This document shows, piece after piece, positions 1 to 9,689 of a stretch of 64,000 bases of DNA. The position numbers and the translations under genes are program-made. Position 1 is the stretch's first letter; the number at the start of each line of letters is the position of its first letter. The notes beneath the pieces were generated by a model. That model had not been told where the DNA came from, did no database searches, and saw nothing but the letters and a program-made list of their open reading frames with translations. The DNA comes from Stomoxys calcitrans (lineage: Eukaryota; Arthropoda; Insecta; Diptera; Muscidae): NCBI RefSeq assembly GCF_963082655.1, contig NC_081554.1, forward strand, positions 93,378,245 to 93,442,244, in the 5' to 3' direction.

Positions 1-900
1 GGAGTACCTCAAGGTTCTATCCTTGGCCCTCTTTTATTTTCCATGTATATAAATGATCTGCCTGATGTGCCTGCAACATCTAAAATCCAAATGTATGCTG
101 ACGATGTCCAACTTTACACATACTGCAAACTGAAAGATATCCAAACCTGTGTGTCTAACATAAATATTGATTTAGACTTAATACATTGTTGGGCTGTTAA
201 TAATGCATTATGTTTAAATCCATCCAAAACCAAACTGATTCTGATAAGTAAAAGAAATGTGACAATAACTGATGATCTCGTTGTGAAAATTGGTAACTCT
301 GTAGTGAATCTTGTACAAGTAGCCACAAATTTAGGATTGACTTTTAATTCAACCCTAACGTGGACAAATCACATTAATGCAACAGTTGGCAAAGTACGTG
401 GGATGCTGCGAAATTTATGGACTGTTCGCTTGTCAACTCCTTTTCACATCCGAATGTTACTTGCAAAAAGTTATTTAATTCCCACACTGTTATATGGATG
501 CGAGATATTTGCGAATTGTGATGCAGACACCAGTAGAAAGCTTAATGTTGCTTACAATGATATTGCAAGATATGTGTTTAACAAAAGTCGACAAGCTCGT
601 ATATCACAATTTACATACCAAATATTTAACTTAACTTTTTCAAACTTACTGAATGTCAGATGTCTACTTCTTCTGCACAAGGTAATCTACACAAAAGAAC
701 CTGAATACCTACACAAACATCTGAAATTCGCCAGATCCAACCGTGGCCTAAAACTCATTCAACCACGATTTGCCACACAAACCTCTGAACGACAGTACAT
801 TGTACATAGTACGCGTCTCTGGAACAACCTACCTCCCAACATACAGAGCATAAGCAATGCAACTTCATTCAAAAATGAGCTATTTAAATTTTTTAAATGA
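1..900 (+). CDS. LINE reverse transcriptase, C-terminal part (runs off left edge)
   Basis: An uninterrupted frame enters at base 1 and stops at 898-900. It opens with RT motif B ([13 protein letters not shown]), followed by the catalytic block YADDVQLY at about residues 32-39, the thumb region, and the C-terminal signature TRLWNNLPPNIQ. No RNase H follows, which fits jockey/CR1-type LINEs. An ATG at 43 is internal and not a real start; endonuclease and RT fingers lie outside the window. The catalytic aspartates are intact and there are no stops, so this is the best-preserved RT segment here. Related but broken copies lie at 48.1-49.2 kb and 52.3-55.6 kb. Clade assignment by eye is uncertain. 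Confidence 0.9.
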   Translation, partial: GVPQGSILGPLLFSMYINDLPDVPATSKIQMYADDVQLYTYCKLKDIQTCVSNINIDLDLIHCWAVNNALCLNPSKTKLILISKRNVTITDDLVVKIGNSVVNLVQVATNLGLTFNSTLTWTNHINATVGKVRGMLRNLWTVRLSTPFHIRMLLAKSYLIPTLLYGCEIFANCDADTSRKLNVAYNDIARYVFNKSRQARISQFTYQIFNLTFSNLLNVRCLLLLHKVIYTKEPEYLHKHLKFARSNRGLKLIQPRFATQTSERQYIVHSTRLWNNLPPNIQSISNATSFKNELFKFFK

Positions 901-1086
901 ACTACGAATTATTTTTCTTTAAATGTCCTTAATATTTACTACTATAATTTAAAATGTTAAGATTAGTTAATATCCTTTTAAAAAGAATAATCATTATTTT
1001 ATATACTCTATTGCGAATCAGCACATTAACATATAAGATATAATCTTGTTGTGCTGGTGTTACACTCAATAAACAAACAAACAAAC
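901..1086 (+). mobile_element. 3' UTR and AAAC-repeat tail of the left-edge LINE
   Basis: After the stop, AT-rich sequence runs to a short simple-repeat tail of AAAC units at about 1069-1086. That is the expected end of a LINE inserted by target-primed reverse transcription. The sequence changes character immediately afterwards. Confidence 0.7.
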
Positions 1087-1335
1087 CCCTCCTTGTGGTG
1101 ATTGAGCTTTGGCCGTGATGAATTGAACAGCCAAAGTCGCATTTACTTTGACGCCAGGCTCGATGAAAACAATTAAAGAGCGGCTATCGGCGCACAGTGG
1201 CGCGGTTTGAATTTTTTCGTTGCTTAATAAATGAATGAAAAATGAATTTTCATAGAACTTATAGAACTTTTGTTTCTTATTTAAAGTTTTAATATCTAGA
1301 ATTATAAGCCATAAATAAATAATAATGTTTTTAAT

Positions 1336-1720
1336 TTTATATATACGCCATATAGACCAATCTCCCGACTTAGGGGTTTGCACACATTAAAGATGCATTT
1401 TTTCATTTAATTTCGCCGAAATTTAGAAGAGGAAAGTGTATTAGATTCTTGCTGAGCATAGTTCAGATAAGACCATTATTGTATTCGTATATGGTCTTGA
1501 ACCGTTAAAAGTCGTATTTTTCATCCGATTTCGAAAAATAGAGTTGGCAGAGAGAGTTGTATTACCCCCCTCGACATCCATCCTGAGTCTAGCAAGGATC
1601 GTTATATAGAGCGATGTGCCGATTTAAGGTCCAGTTTTCATCCTATTTCGCTGAAACATTAAACAGTGAGTTTTATAAGACTCCCCGACATCCACGCCGA
1701 AAATTTTTTTTGCTAGGAAC
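1336..1720 (+). repeat. Degenerate DINE-like array, type B
   Basis: Repeated blocks read like 'catttttcatccgatttcg..gaaat' followed by 'agtgagtt' and a phrase ending in 'gacatcc'. These are the type B core units better preserved at 11.3-11.9 and 58.4-59.0 kb. Divergence is high and both ends are unclear. Confidence 0.6.
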
Positions 1721-1762
1721 TTGTAATGCTTCAACTTGAGCTCCTTTTTTTAATATATGTAG

Positions 1763-1990
1763 CATTCTTCCATGGGATATTTTTAGGGCATCCTAAACTT
1801 TATTCTAGCGTTCACTTCCCGACCCAATTCAGGTTTGATTGTAACGAAGTCTATAACGATTTATGGTGCGATACACAAACATTTTGTTCACTTGAGGTGT
1901 ATGAGTTTGTCAACAATAGCCAGCCAAATATAACGCAATCATACTACTATGCTTAAACTTCAGAAAACAAAGTTTTGTTGGCATGTAAAC
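1763..1990 (+). repeat. Unclassified interspersed repeat (repeat Y), copy 1
   Basis: This stretch resembles 22200-22460 on the opposite strand. Shared blocks include 'catgggatattttt', 'ataacgatttatggtgcgata' in part, and 'gagttygycaacaatwgcc'. The six-frame peptides share FHGIF and YNDLWCD, but this most likely reflects nucleotide homology. I cannot assign it to a family. Confidence 0.5.
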
Positions 1991-2094
1991 AATATAATTA
2001 GGTTACATTTTTGATTCTGATCGACCTATTTGACCGTTTTAGTGAGACAGAAAGTGTATTTTTCACCCGACTATTCCCCGTGAAGCTAAAGTTA

Positions 2095-2265
2095 TCCTCT
2101 AAGGTGGTCATCCTTTCACTAATGCTGGCGACTTTTGTGAGGTACTCAGCCTATTAAACCTTCTGAATTACATGGTGTCGCTCTGAAGCATGCCGTTCAG
2201 AATCGGCAATGAAGAGAAGATCCCGTATCATTGAGCTCAAACTTGAATCGGATATGGAGATTTAT
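2095..2265 (+). mobile_element. SINE-1 remnant (body only)
   Basis: The body blocks of the tRNA-derived SINE are recognisable in order: 'aatgctggcgac', 'gtgaggtact', 'ggtgtcgc', 'gcatgccgttc', and 'ttgagctcaaacttgaatcgga'. The tRNA-like head with its A and B boxes is missing, so this is an old 5'-truncated or eroded copy. Confidence 0.65.
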
Positions 2266-2306
2266 CACCGCTGTTCATTGGCATATTTGCGTTTAAAAAG
2301 ACTTAT

Positions 2307-2900
2307 TTCGTCATTCCGTTTGTAAACCTCTAAATATTTGGCTAAGACCCCATAAAGTATATATATTCTTGATCGTCATGAAATTTCTTGTCGATTTAGC
2401 CATGACCGTCTGTCTATCTGTCGAAAGTAGGTTAACTTTCGAAGGAGTAAAGCTAGCCGCTTGAAATTTTGTACAAATACTTTTTATTAGTGTACGTCGG
2501 TTGGGATTGTAAATGGGCCATAATGTCCATGTTTTGATATAACAATTATTACCTGATGTGGCTTAAAGTTTGCACGAAGTGTTTTGCTACGACTTTCAAC
2601 AACTGTGCCATGTATGACCTTAATGGGTTCATAACCTGATATAACTCCCATTTAAACGATCTCCCGACTATACTTCGTGAGCCTATAGAGCGCGCAATTC
2701 TTATCCGATGTTGCTGAAATTTTGCACAATTCCTTTCACTTTGGTCTCCAACAGCCAAACCAATTATGGCCCCAATCGGATTATAGCTTGGCATAGCTCC
2801 AATAGCCTAGCCATTCTTATCCATTATTATTTATTTCCCTATGAAGAGATATCGGCTAAGAACTTGACAAATGCAATCCCCCCTTTACTTGTTTTTTCTT
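2307..2900 (+). repeat. DINE-1-like element with type A core
   Basis: It starts with the terminal-block words 'cattccgtttgtaa', 'accccataaagtatatatattcttgatcg', and 'tctagcc/tttagccatg..cgtctgtc' (about 2310-2420). It continues into type A units ('gctgaaattttgcac', 'ccaacarctgtgcca', 'cataacctgatatarctcccat'). The block closely resembles Drosophila DINE-1/INE-1, a non-autonomous Helentron, as I recall that sequence. Both ends are eroded. Confidence 0.75.
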
Positions 2901-4224
2901 AAGAACCCCGATTTGATTTTTTGTGAACACATAAGGGATAGACTCTATTTATATATTTGAAACTTATGAGCCGAGTTATATTACATACCTCCCCCTGAGT
3001 ATTCATAGATTCCCTATTTGAAGACAGGTCAATTTTCATTCGATTTTGTTAGTATTGAAACTGTGGGTTAAGAAAGCGCTTCCAATGTCCATAGTTTCAT
3101 CGATTAATAACATTAATATTCGTTTCGATGAATTCCCTTATTTTTGTAAATTCCTCTTTTTGGCAAAGCGAAACCAATTCCACTCCATCGCTATTGAATG
3201 ACCCTTTGATTATAGCTTTGTGTGATTTCTCACAAAGAGCGTGAGTATTTGCAAATTGATGCTGATTCTGAGAGTTAACAACAAAGCAAATACAAATTTA
3301 CATCGCAATCCAACCAAAGAAAATGTAATCCAATCTATGAAAAGAATTGAAAAACTAAAAACGAATTATAAATTGAAGGGCGGGCGTTATTATAATGTTC
3401 CACTGCACTCTTCGTGTTTGCTTACAAAGTACAAAGCTATTGAATGCGTAACATGAGTGGTGGGTGGGTGTACACCATTAAAAGTTTTAATTTCGAAAAA
3501 TTATTTTCAGCAGCCGGATCGTCAATAGCTTTATTTGAATTTTCTACATGAGATACTTCCTTGCAAGATATTGGGTTAATTTGGGGCAAGTCAAGTAAAG
3601 CCCAAAAATAAAGTTTTCAAATACAAAAATGAAGAAAATTAAGAAATTGTGAATTGCATAGAAAAACATACTGGAGATTACAGCTGCGATAATCCTTAAC
3701 TACATATAAAATCAATCGTAGTGCAGAGAACAATTGGGGATACATATTATAATATTTGCATATAATGATGGGTAAGCAGAATGTTGATTACTAGGATAGT
3801 TAATGTGTTGACATCCTAGCCCTAGTATGTCTATATATCATTTTGATTACAGCTTAGTACCATTTGCTATTGCGTTAAACTTCTACATCCAACCTCATCA
3901 GTTGAGGTATTTTACTAGCACTCTAGACCTACTCCCGTGGTTTAAGGGGCCTGAAGCCATGATCATTGAGGTGAGTCAATGTGTATGGTCTACAAAAAAA
4001 CACACTAAATGGCTGTATCGTAAGATCGTAAAATACGACGAATTTTAAGTACTGCGGCCTAAGAAAATGTGGATCCAAATTTAAAACCAAACTTCCAGTT
4101 TTCACGATCTTAATAAACTTACATCGTTTGCAAAAAACACATACGATTTCGATGCTGTTTAGAGGGAGTGGAATAGTGGTTTGTTAGAGTTTAAATAATG
4201 CCTTGATGAACTCCCTGTTATTCT
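2901..4224. other. Unassigned AT-rich DNA
   Basis: I see no supported gene or recognisable repeat. Short ORFs at 3241-3456 and 3827-4048 have no family motif. A small inverted pair (ctaggat/atcctag) lies near 3791-3818. Confidence 0.5.
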
Positions 4225-4490
4225 TTATGGAAATTCATCAACTATGCTCGGGAGAAGTAGAGCTTCATATGGCTTGCGTACTGATGAAAGAAAGGAAATA
4301 GGTCTGTACGATTTTCCATTGCTCGTGTCCTTTCCAAGCATTAGTTGCGGGGTAACTTTGTCCATTTTGTTCACATTGGGAACTGCGAGAGTACTCAGAG
4401 AAAGGCTAAGGTTCATCGGCTCTAAGATCACGGATGCGACGAATGACCCTCCTCCATCCCTTGTCATTCTCGTAATGCTCAATTATTGAT
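4225..4490 (-). pseudogene. LINE reverse-transcriptase fingers fragment
   Basis: On the minus strand an 85-codon frame contains the RT fingers signature: a lysine-rich 'LMLGKD' step followed by SYRPISFLSSVRKPYEALL. In this LINE family that corresponds to 'P.LKPGKD....YRPISLL....K.LE.LLLP'. The segment just upstream in the frame (ILEPMNLSLSLSTL) matches the linker of the R1/jockey-like LINE at 42.9-44.9 kb. Everything 5' and 3' of it is missing. Confidence 0.75.
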
Positions 4491-4879
4491 GGTAATGCAA
4501 ACTGGCGCATCTCTTTGGCGGTATGAAATAACGCCCCAATGCAATGAAGCCCCAAACATTCACTTCGTGTATGAACCACACACGCACATTGTAAACTCTA
4601 TAAACAAAAGATGCTGTTCAGCAATTATTTTGGCAAACATTTCGAATGGTGACTAAACACTTTTGCCTATTTAATGCTAATGTCCGCATGATTGTCATGG
4701 CTACCGGCTTTGTATTGAGTATTTATATTCAGCCGGGCCGAATCTTATATACCTCCACCATGGATCGCATCTGTCTAATTCTTTTCCCGGTATCTCTTTT
4801 TAGGCAAACATATGATAAAAGAAAAAAATTGCTATGGTATTGGAGCTATATCATCTTATGTTTCCGATCATAATTAAAA

Positions 4880-5040
4880 TGAATGTAGAAGTCGTTGTGT
4901 AAAATTTCAGTCAATTCGAATAAAAATTGATCCCTTTAGTAAAATAGGGAGATCGGTTTATATGGGAGCTGTATCAGGCTATAGACCGATTCAGACCATA
5001 TGGATTTCATCGAACTTCACTGTCTAAGCGATTCTCTTTA
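4880..5040 (-). repeat. DINE-like type A unit, reverse orientation
   Basis: It reads 'gggagatcggtttatatgggagctgtat', the reverse complement of the type A phrase 'atagctcccatataaaccgatctccc', flanked by the 'aaatttcagtcaat' and 'agaccgattcagacc' equivalents. It is a single damaged unit. Confidence 0.6.
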
Positions 5041-5060
5041 AATACTGCAATTTTTACCGT

Positions 5061-5491
5061 AACTAACTTATTTTGAGAAGACGAGGCCAATACTGAAAGA
5101 AAGTAAGAAGGAGGTCAGTATAGCTCCCGGTATCATAACGCGACACAGAGGACTACGAGCTCACTTATGCAAATCGGTGCGGCAAGTGTTAGCATGTATA
5201 GGGCATGCGGGGAAGATGATGAGACGTAGGAGAATTTCCTTTGTAATTGCCTGGTTTTCGCGTCTAACAGATACCTGCACTTAAGTGGGACACAATACCA
5301 GACATGGCTTGGCATGGAAAACAATCAAGGATTTTGTAAGCAGCACGGAATTCCTATTTCAGATTTTCTTTTTCGAGGTTACTTTTTTAATTTTTGGAGC
5401 GCACAACAAGCCGATTACTGGTTTAGGAGTATGTCCATTGTGACATGGGGCTGACTAATATCCGCACCATCTTTTCAACCTAACCTAACCA
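5061..5491 (+). pseudogene. LINE 3' end: zinc-finger-like C terminus and tail
   Basis: The sequence is co-linear with 29190-29590 read on the minus strand. In one frame the Cys/His cluster CRTCGEDDETLEHFLCHC can be traced with frameshifts, followed by 'KTIKDFVSSTEF'. The 3' UTR ends at about 5480-5491 in the tail CAACCTAACCTAACC. This is the 3' terminus missing from the larger copy at 29-32 kb. It is 5'-truncated and dead. Confidence 0.75.
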
Positions 5492-5521
5492 ACTTTGAAA
5501 ATTTCGAAAAGGTATATACTA

Positions 5522-5758
5522 TTGGGTTGCCCAAAAAGTAATTGCGGATTTTTCATATAGTCGGCGTTGACAAATTTTTTCACATCTTGTGACTCTGTAA
5601 TTACATTCTTTCTTCTGTCAGTTATCAGCTGTTACTTTTAGCTTGCTTTACAAAAAAGTGTTAAAAAAAGTATATTTGATTAAAGTTCATTCTAAGTTTT
5701 ATTAAAAATGCATTTACTTTCTTTTTAAAAATTCGCAATTACTTTTTGGGCAGCCCAA
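5522..5758. mobile_element. Internally deleted mariner (MITE-like), irritans type
   Basis: The left end TTGGGTTGCCCAAAAAGTAA and the right end, its reverse complement with one or two mismatches (ending 'tttttgggcagcccaa'), form terminal inverted repeats. TA dinucleotides flank both ends (5520-5521 and 5759-5760), the mariner target-site duplication. The interior keeps the mariner 5' and 3' UTRs but no transposase. These ends match irritans-subfamily mariners of insects as I know them. At 237 bp it could move only with an external transposase. Confidence 0.92.
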
Positions 5759-5760
5759 TA

Positions 5761-6547
5761 GTTATGTTTGCAATTATGCCTGCGGTTTCTTCTAAGTTCA
5801 GCGTCTAAGATTATAGTTCTGATTTGGCAACTACCTTTAGAATTTAAATATCGACCGTGTTCATATGTCTACAATGTTTTTGAGTTTAGTGCGATGATTT
5901 GTTAGTAAACTATAGTTTTCTAAAGTCTATTTACGGTCATTTAAGACGCAAATCTATTTAAGTTTCTTCTTGGTTATCATTGTGGTTTTGAAATTTGAAT
6001 TAATCACTGGATATATGCAAAGTTAATAAGTGCTTCGCAGTAAAGTGCTTTTTGGTTTTGTAAATATTTATGAATGTATACTTGAGATTAATCACAGCTG
6101 ATACAGTCTATGAATGTGACTTGAAAAATACATAAAAACTTGATTAATTCTCTATCATTGCGCTCATAGATACATATTTTAAAAGAGAAGAATATTTTAT
6201 TGAGATAAGTTATATTCCGCTTAAAACTTAGTAAGCACATGCCAATAAAATTTAATTTTAAAGATTCGAGACATAGATTAGCTAACTAAATTTAAAGATG
6301 ATTACTTTTCCAACTTTTTAAAGAAACATTCCTTTTGGTGAAAAATAGTTTCCTTCCTATTGAGGATTTATAATTTTAAATGGTAGGTTACGAGATCCCT
6401 AACTTTGCGTCTTATTACTATAGATCAAAAATCTAAAGGCGAGGTCAAAATATCGTTGAAAGTTACGAAATTTACCTTAGGGCAAGACAATAGTGAACCG
6501 TCAGACGCAAAATAACCTTACAAAGAGGAGCGTCTTTTAGATTTTTA
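5761..6547. other. Unassigned AT-rich DNA
   Basis: I see no gene, motif or repeat relationship here beyond low-complexity AT runs. Confidence 0.5.
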
Positions 6548-8045
6548 GTTTTTATACCCACCACCATTGGATGGGGGTATACTAATCTAGTCATTCCGTT
6601 TGTAACACCTCGATATATTCGTTTGAGACCCCATCTTCATATATATAAAAATCAATTTGTGTTTGTCTGAACCGATTACCTTGAAATTTTCGCATATTGT
6701 GTAGGTTGGTCTGGAAGGAAACGTAGGCTATATAATTTTTTGATATCGGATGGGGGGCAGACCCTCCCCATTGTCCCAACAGTACTACCCAAAATCAAAA
6801 GTTCACCGATAGGCACAATATGGGTATCAAATGAAAGGTATTAGAGAATAGAAAATAAATGTCGTATTAAAATTTTGGGTCCAAGTATCTAGCGGGCCGC
6901 CCCAAATCCAAAACTTATCTAAACAGATATATTAGACTTCATATCATTATGGGACTCAAATAAAGAGTATTTGGCAGTAGATTACGGCATGTAAAATTAG
7001 GTCCAAATAATGGGAGATCGCCCCATACCCAAATACCCCAAATTGGGCACATTAGCCGATTATGGCCATATGGGACTTAAACGAAAGGTATTGAGGGTAG
7101 ATTGCGAATATAACATTAAAATTTGCGTTCAGGTCTAGGTAACGCCTTTTCTCCCAAAAATACGTCACATAGGTTCATTGACATAAAACATTATGGCATA
7201 TAAAATTAGGTCCTAGTAATGGGAGGTCGCCCCATGTCCAAATACCCCCAAATGGCCACATTAGCCGACTATGGCTGTATGGGACTCAAACGAAAGGTAT
7301 TGGGGGTAGATTGCGAATATGACATTAAAATTTGCGTTCAAATCTAGGTGACGCTTTTTCTCCTAAAAATACGTTAAATAGGTTCATTGACTCATAATGT
7401 CAATACGGGACTCAAATGAAAGGTATTTAAGAGTATAAAAGGAATCTCATATCCAATTCGGAGCCAAGTGTTTGGGGATACTCTCTAAAGCACCCTTAAA
7501 TCATTTCCGATTATGGCAATATGGAGCTCAAATTAAAGGTATTTAGGAGTAAAGAACGAAATTGATATCTATTTTCTATGCCATCCCTCCCCTAAAAAGC
7601 ACTTCTCATTACCCTAATTAAAAAAAAAATCAGATCACGGAGATTGATAATGCGATTCGAAATTTTTTTGCATTCTTTTAATTACCTAAAACAAAACATG
7701 GTTTCTATTGTTGGCAAATGGATATATAGACGAATCACGATAATATAGGGCTCAAACGAAAGGTGCTTGAGAGAAAAAAGAATTTGATATCCAATTTAAG
7801 AGAAATGTGTTTCGCTTCACCCCAAAAAACCATCGTAATCGGACGTATTTACGGACCATTGCAATATGTGGCTTATGTAAAAGCTATTTGGGAGTAGAGT
7901 ACGAAATTGATACTGATTTTTGGGACAAAGACCCTGTGGTCCCCTCCAACCTCTAACATTCTACAGTGGCACGAATTCGATATCCACATTCAGGGCGAAA
8001 TGTCCCCACCCTAAAAAGACATTATAGAGTTAAAGAAGGTGCTGC
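6548..8045 (+). repeat. DINE-like element with type C core
   Basis: It begins with the terminal block: 'tttttatacccaccaccat' folding onto 'ggatgggggtata', then 'tcattccgtttgtaacacctcg'. A core follows that differs from types A and B: 'gtaggttggtctggaaggaaa', 'gctatataattttttgatatcgga', then repeated phrases 'gggactcaaaygaaaggtatt', 'ggtcgccccat' and 'agattgcgaatat' through about 8010. Inverted copies of this core occur at 20.9, 39.8-41.3 and 57.8 kb. There is no coding capacity. Confidence 0.75.
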
Positions 8046-8059
8046 GGAGCGGGCCCGGT

Positions 8060-8980
8060 TCGACCCATGTCCGTCCGTCTGTCGAAATTGCGATAGCGGT
8101 CCAACGCGTAAATCTAGCCGCTTGAAATTTTGCGCAGATACTTAATATTGACGTAGATCATTGAGGATTGCAAATGGGGCATATCGATTCAGATTTGGAT
8201 ATAGCTCCCATATAAACCGATTTCCCGATTTGATTTCTCGAGCCCTGGAAGCCGCAATTTTTGTCTGATTGGGCTGAAATTTAGCAGATAGTGTTTTGTT
8301 ACTACTTCCAACAACTGCGTCAAGTACGGTCCAAATCGGTGAAGAACCTGATTTAGCTCCCATATAACCCGATCTCCTGATTTGATTTCTTGAACCTCGG
8401 GAAGAAACAATTTTTGTCCGATTTAACTGAAATTTTGCATGTAGTGTTCTGTTAGGATTTTTACAAACTGTGCCAAGTACACTCCAAATCGGTCTATAAC
8501 CTGACATAGCTCCCATATAAACCAATCTCCCGATCTGACTTCTTGAGCCAAATCGGATAAAAATTGCGGCTTATTTTTATCCGATTTGGCTGAAATTTTG
8601 CAGATAGTGTTTTGTTACTACTTCCAACAACTGTGTCAAGTACGATCCAAATCGGTGAAGAACCTGATATAGCTCCCATATAAACCGATCTCCCGATTTG
8701 ACTTCTCGAGCCTTTACGAGCCGCAATTTTTTATCCGATTTGGCTGAAATTTAGCAGATAGTGTTTTGACCAAATAGTCCAAATCGGTGAAGATCCTGAT
8801 ATAGCTCCCATATAAACCGATCTCCCGATTTGACTTCTTGAGCTTCTAGAAGGCGCAATTCTTATCCAATTGGGTTAAAATTTTGCATATGGCGTTTTGG
8901 TATGAAATATTGCACGTAATGGTTTGGTATCACTTCCAACAGTTGTGCCATTACTATTTATAAGCAGATCTAAGCTGATA
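8060..8980 (+). repeat. DINE-like type A tandem array
   Basis: A partial terminal block ('catgtccgtccgtctgtcgaaat', 'ctagccgcttgaaattttg') leads into at least five units. The phrase 'tagctcccatataa' recurs at 8202, 8354, 8507, 8670 and 8802, giving a period of roughly 150 bp, with one shorter step. Each unit carries 'cgatctcccgatttgacttcttgagcc', 'tccgatttggctgaaatt' and 'cttccaacaactgtg' variants. ORFs across it are by-products of the repeat. Confidence 0.85.
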
Positions 8981-8984
8981 ATTC

Positions 8985-9235
8985 AAACTCTTCTAAAATA
9001 TATCTTTTGCCGTTAAAGAGTTTTTGGTTTTTCAACAAAAAAAGGTTATTTTGCCGTGGGCGAAGTTGCTAAATGGTTTACAATATAATACTACGTTTAT
9101 GACTATCGTTGGATATGTAGAAGCGAAACGTTACATAGTAACAATAAAAGAAGAACTTCGTAATAAAATTATTATGTTTTCTTAAAAATGTCTCAAACGT
9201 TTTATTTTTTTGCGTGTACTATAAAATTGCTTTCT
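8985..9235 (+). repeat. Repeat X, partial copy (right part)
   Basis: It matches the right third of the repeat at 12062-12830: 'ttaaagagtttttggtttt.caacaaaa', 'aatactacgtttatg', 'gaagcgaaacgttac', 'cttcgtaataaaa' and the end 'caaacgttttattttttt'. The family is unknown to me and there is no coding signal. Confidence 0.65.
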
Positions 9236-9394
9236 CTTTTCTTTCTTTTAGGTATGTGCTGAGAAGACAATCCGGACTACCATTTGCTCGCTTTAACTGT
9301 TTTAAGGTATCATATCTGTAATCTTAAGCGTGTTTCTTAAATAATAATTTTTGGATTTGGAAGCGTTTAAATCATGGATTAGGAATAAATAGCG

Positions 9395-9685
9395 ATGAAT
9401 TACCTTCAAAAAGCCTTGGAAAGAAGCAGCAGGTACTACAAGATTTTGGATGTTAAGAGGGGACACATTACTAGTGCGCATAATGATTATGAAATGACCA
9501 TCATACTCAGATCAAGATGTGATGTGCTAAAGTACATACTCAGATCAAGATGTGATATTGCTAACGAATTTGAGGACAGTGCTAGAAAAATGTGTACTCT
9601 GTGTAATACAAGTAAAAAGTGTGATATCCAAAACTTTATGACAAGATATTCTATATTGGAGAAGTCAGGAAAAGATATATTGTAA
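9395..9685 (+). CDS. Small ORF of unknown function with in-frame repeat
   Basis: ATG at 9395 opens a 96-codon frame with many charged residues and several cysteines (C-T-L-C and K-K-C near residues 68-77). A 22 bp direct repeat at 9502-9523 and 9535-9556 has a 33 bp period. It therefore duplicates 11 codons in frame, with ILRSRCD appearing twice. A pyrimidine tract ending 'cttttag' lies near 9251 and could act as a splice acceptor. I recognise no domain. It could equally be a chance ORF, so confidence as a gene is low. Confidence 0.25.
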   Translation: MNYLQKALERSSRYYKILDVKRGHITSAHNDYEMTIILRSRCDVLKYILRSRCDIANEFEDSARKMCTLCNTSKKCDIQNFMTRYSILEKSGKDIL

Positions 9686-9689
9686 AAAT

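Noticed and set aside
8142..8679. Three overlapping minus-strand ORFs with repeated WELYP/YGSY-like peptides
   Set aside because: They are translations of the type A tandem array; the repeated peptide simply follows the DNA period. The same applies to ORFs at 11291-11657, 40550-41150, 56900-57322 and 58658-58924.
6548..8980. CRISPR-like array of regularly spaced repeats
   Set aside because: Units are ~150 bp, diverged, contain no short identical repeat with unique spacers, and the context is eukaryotic DINE-like elements.
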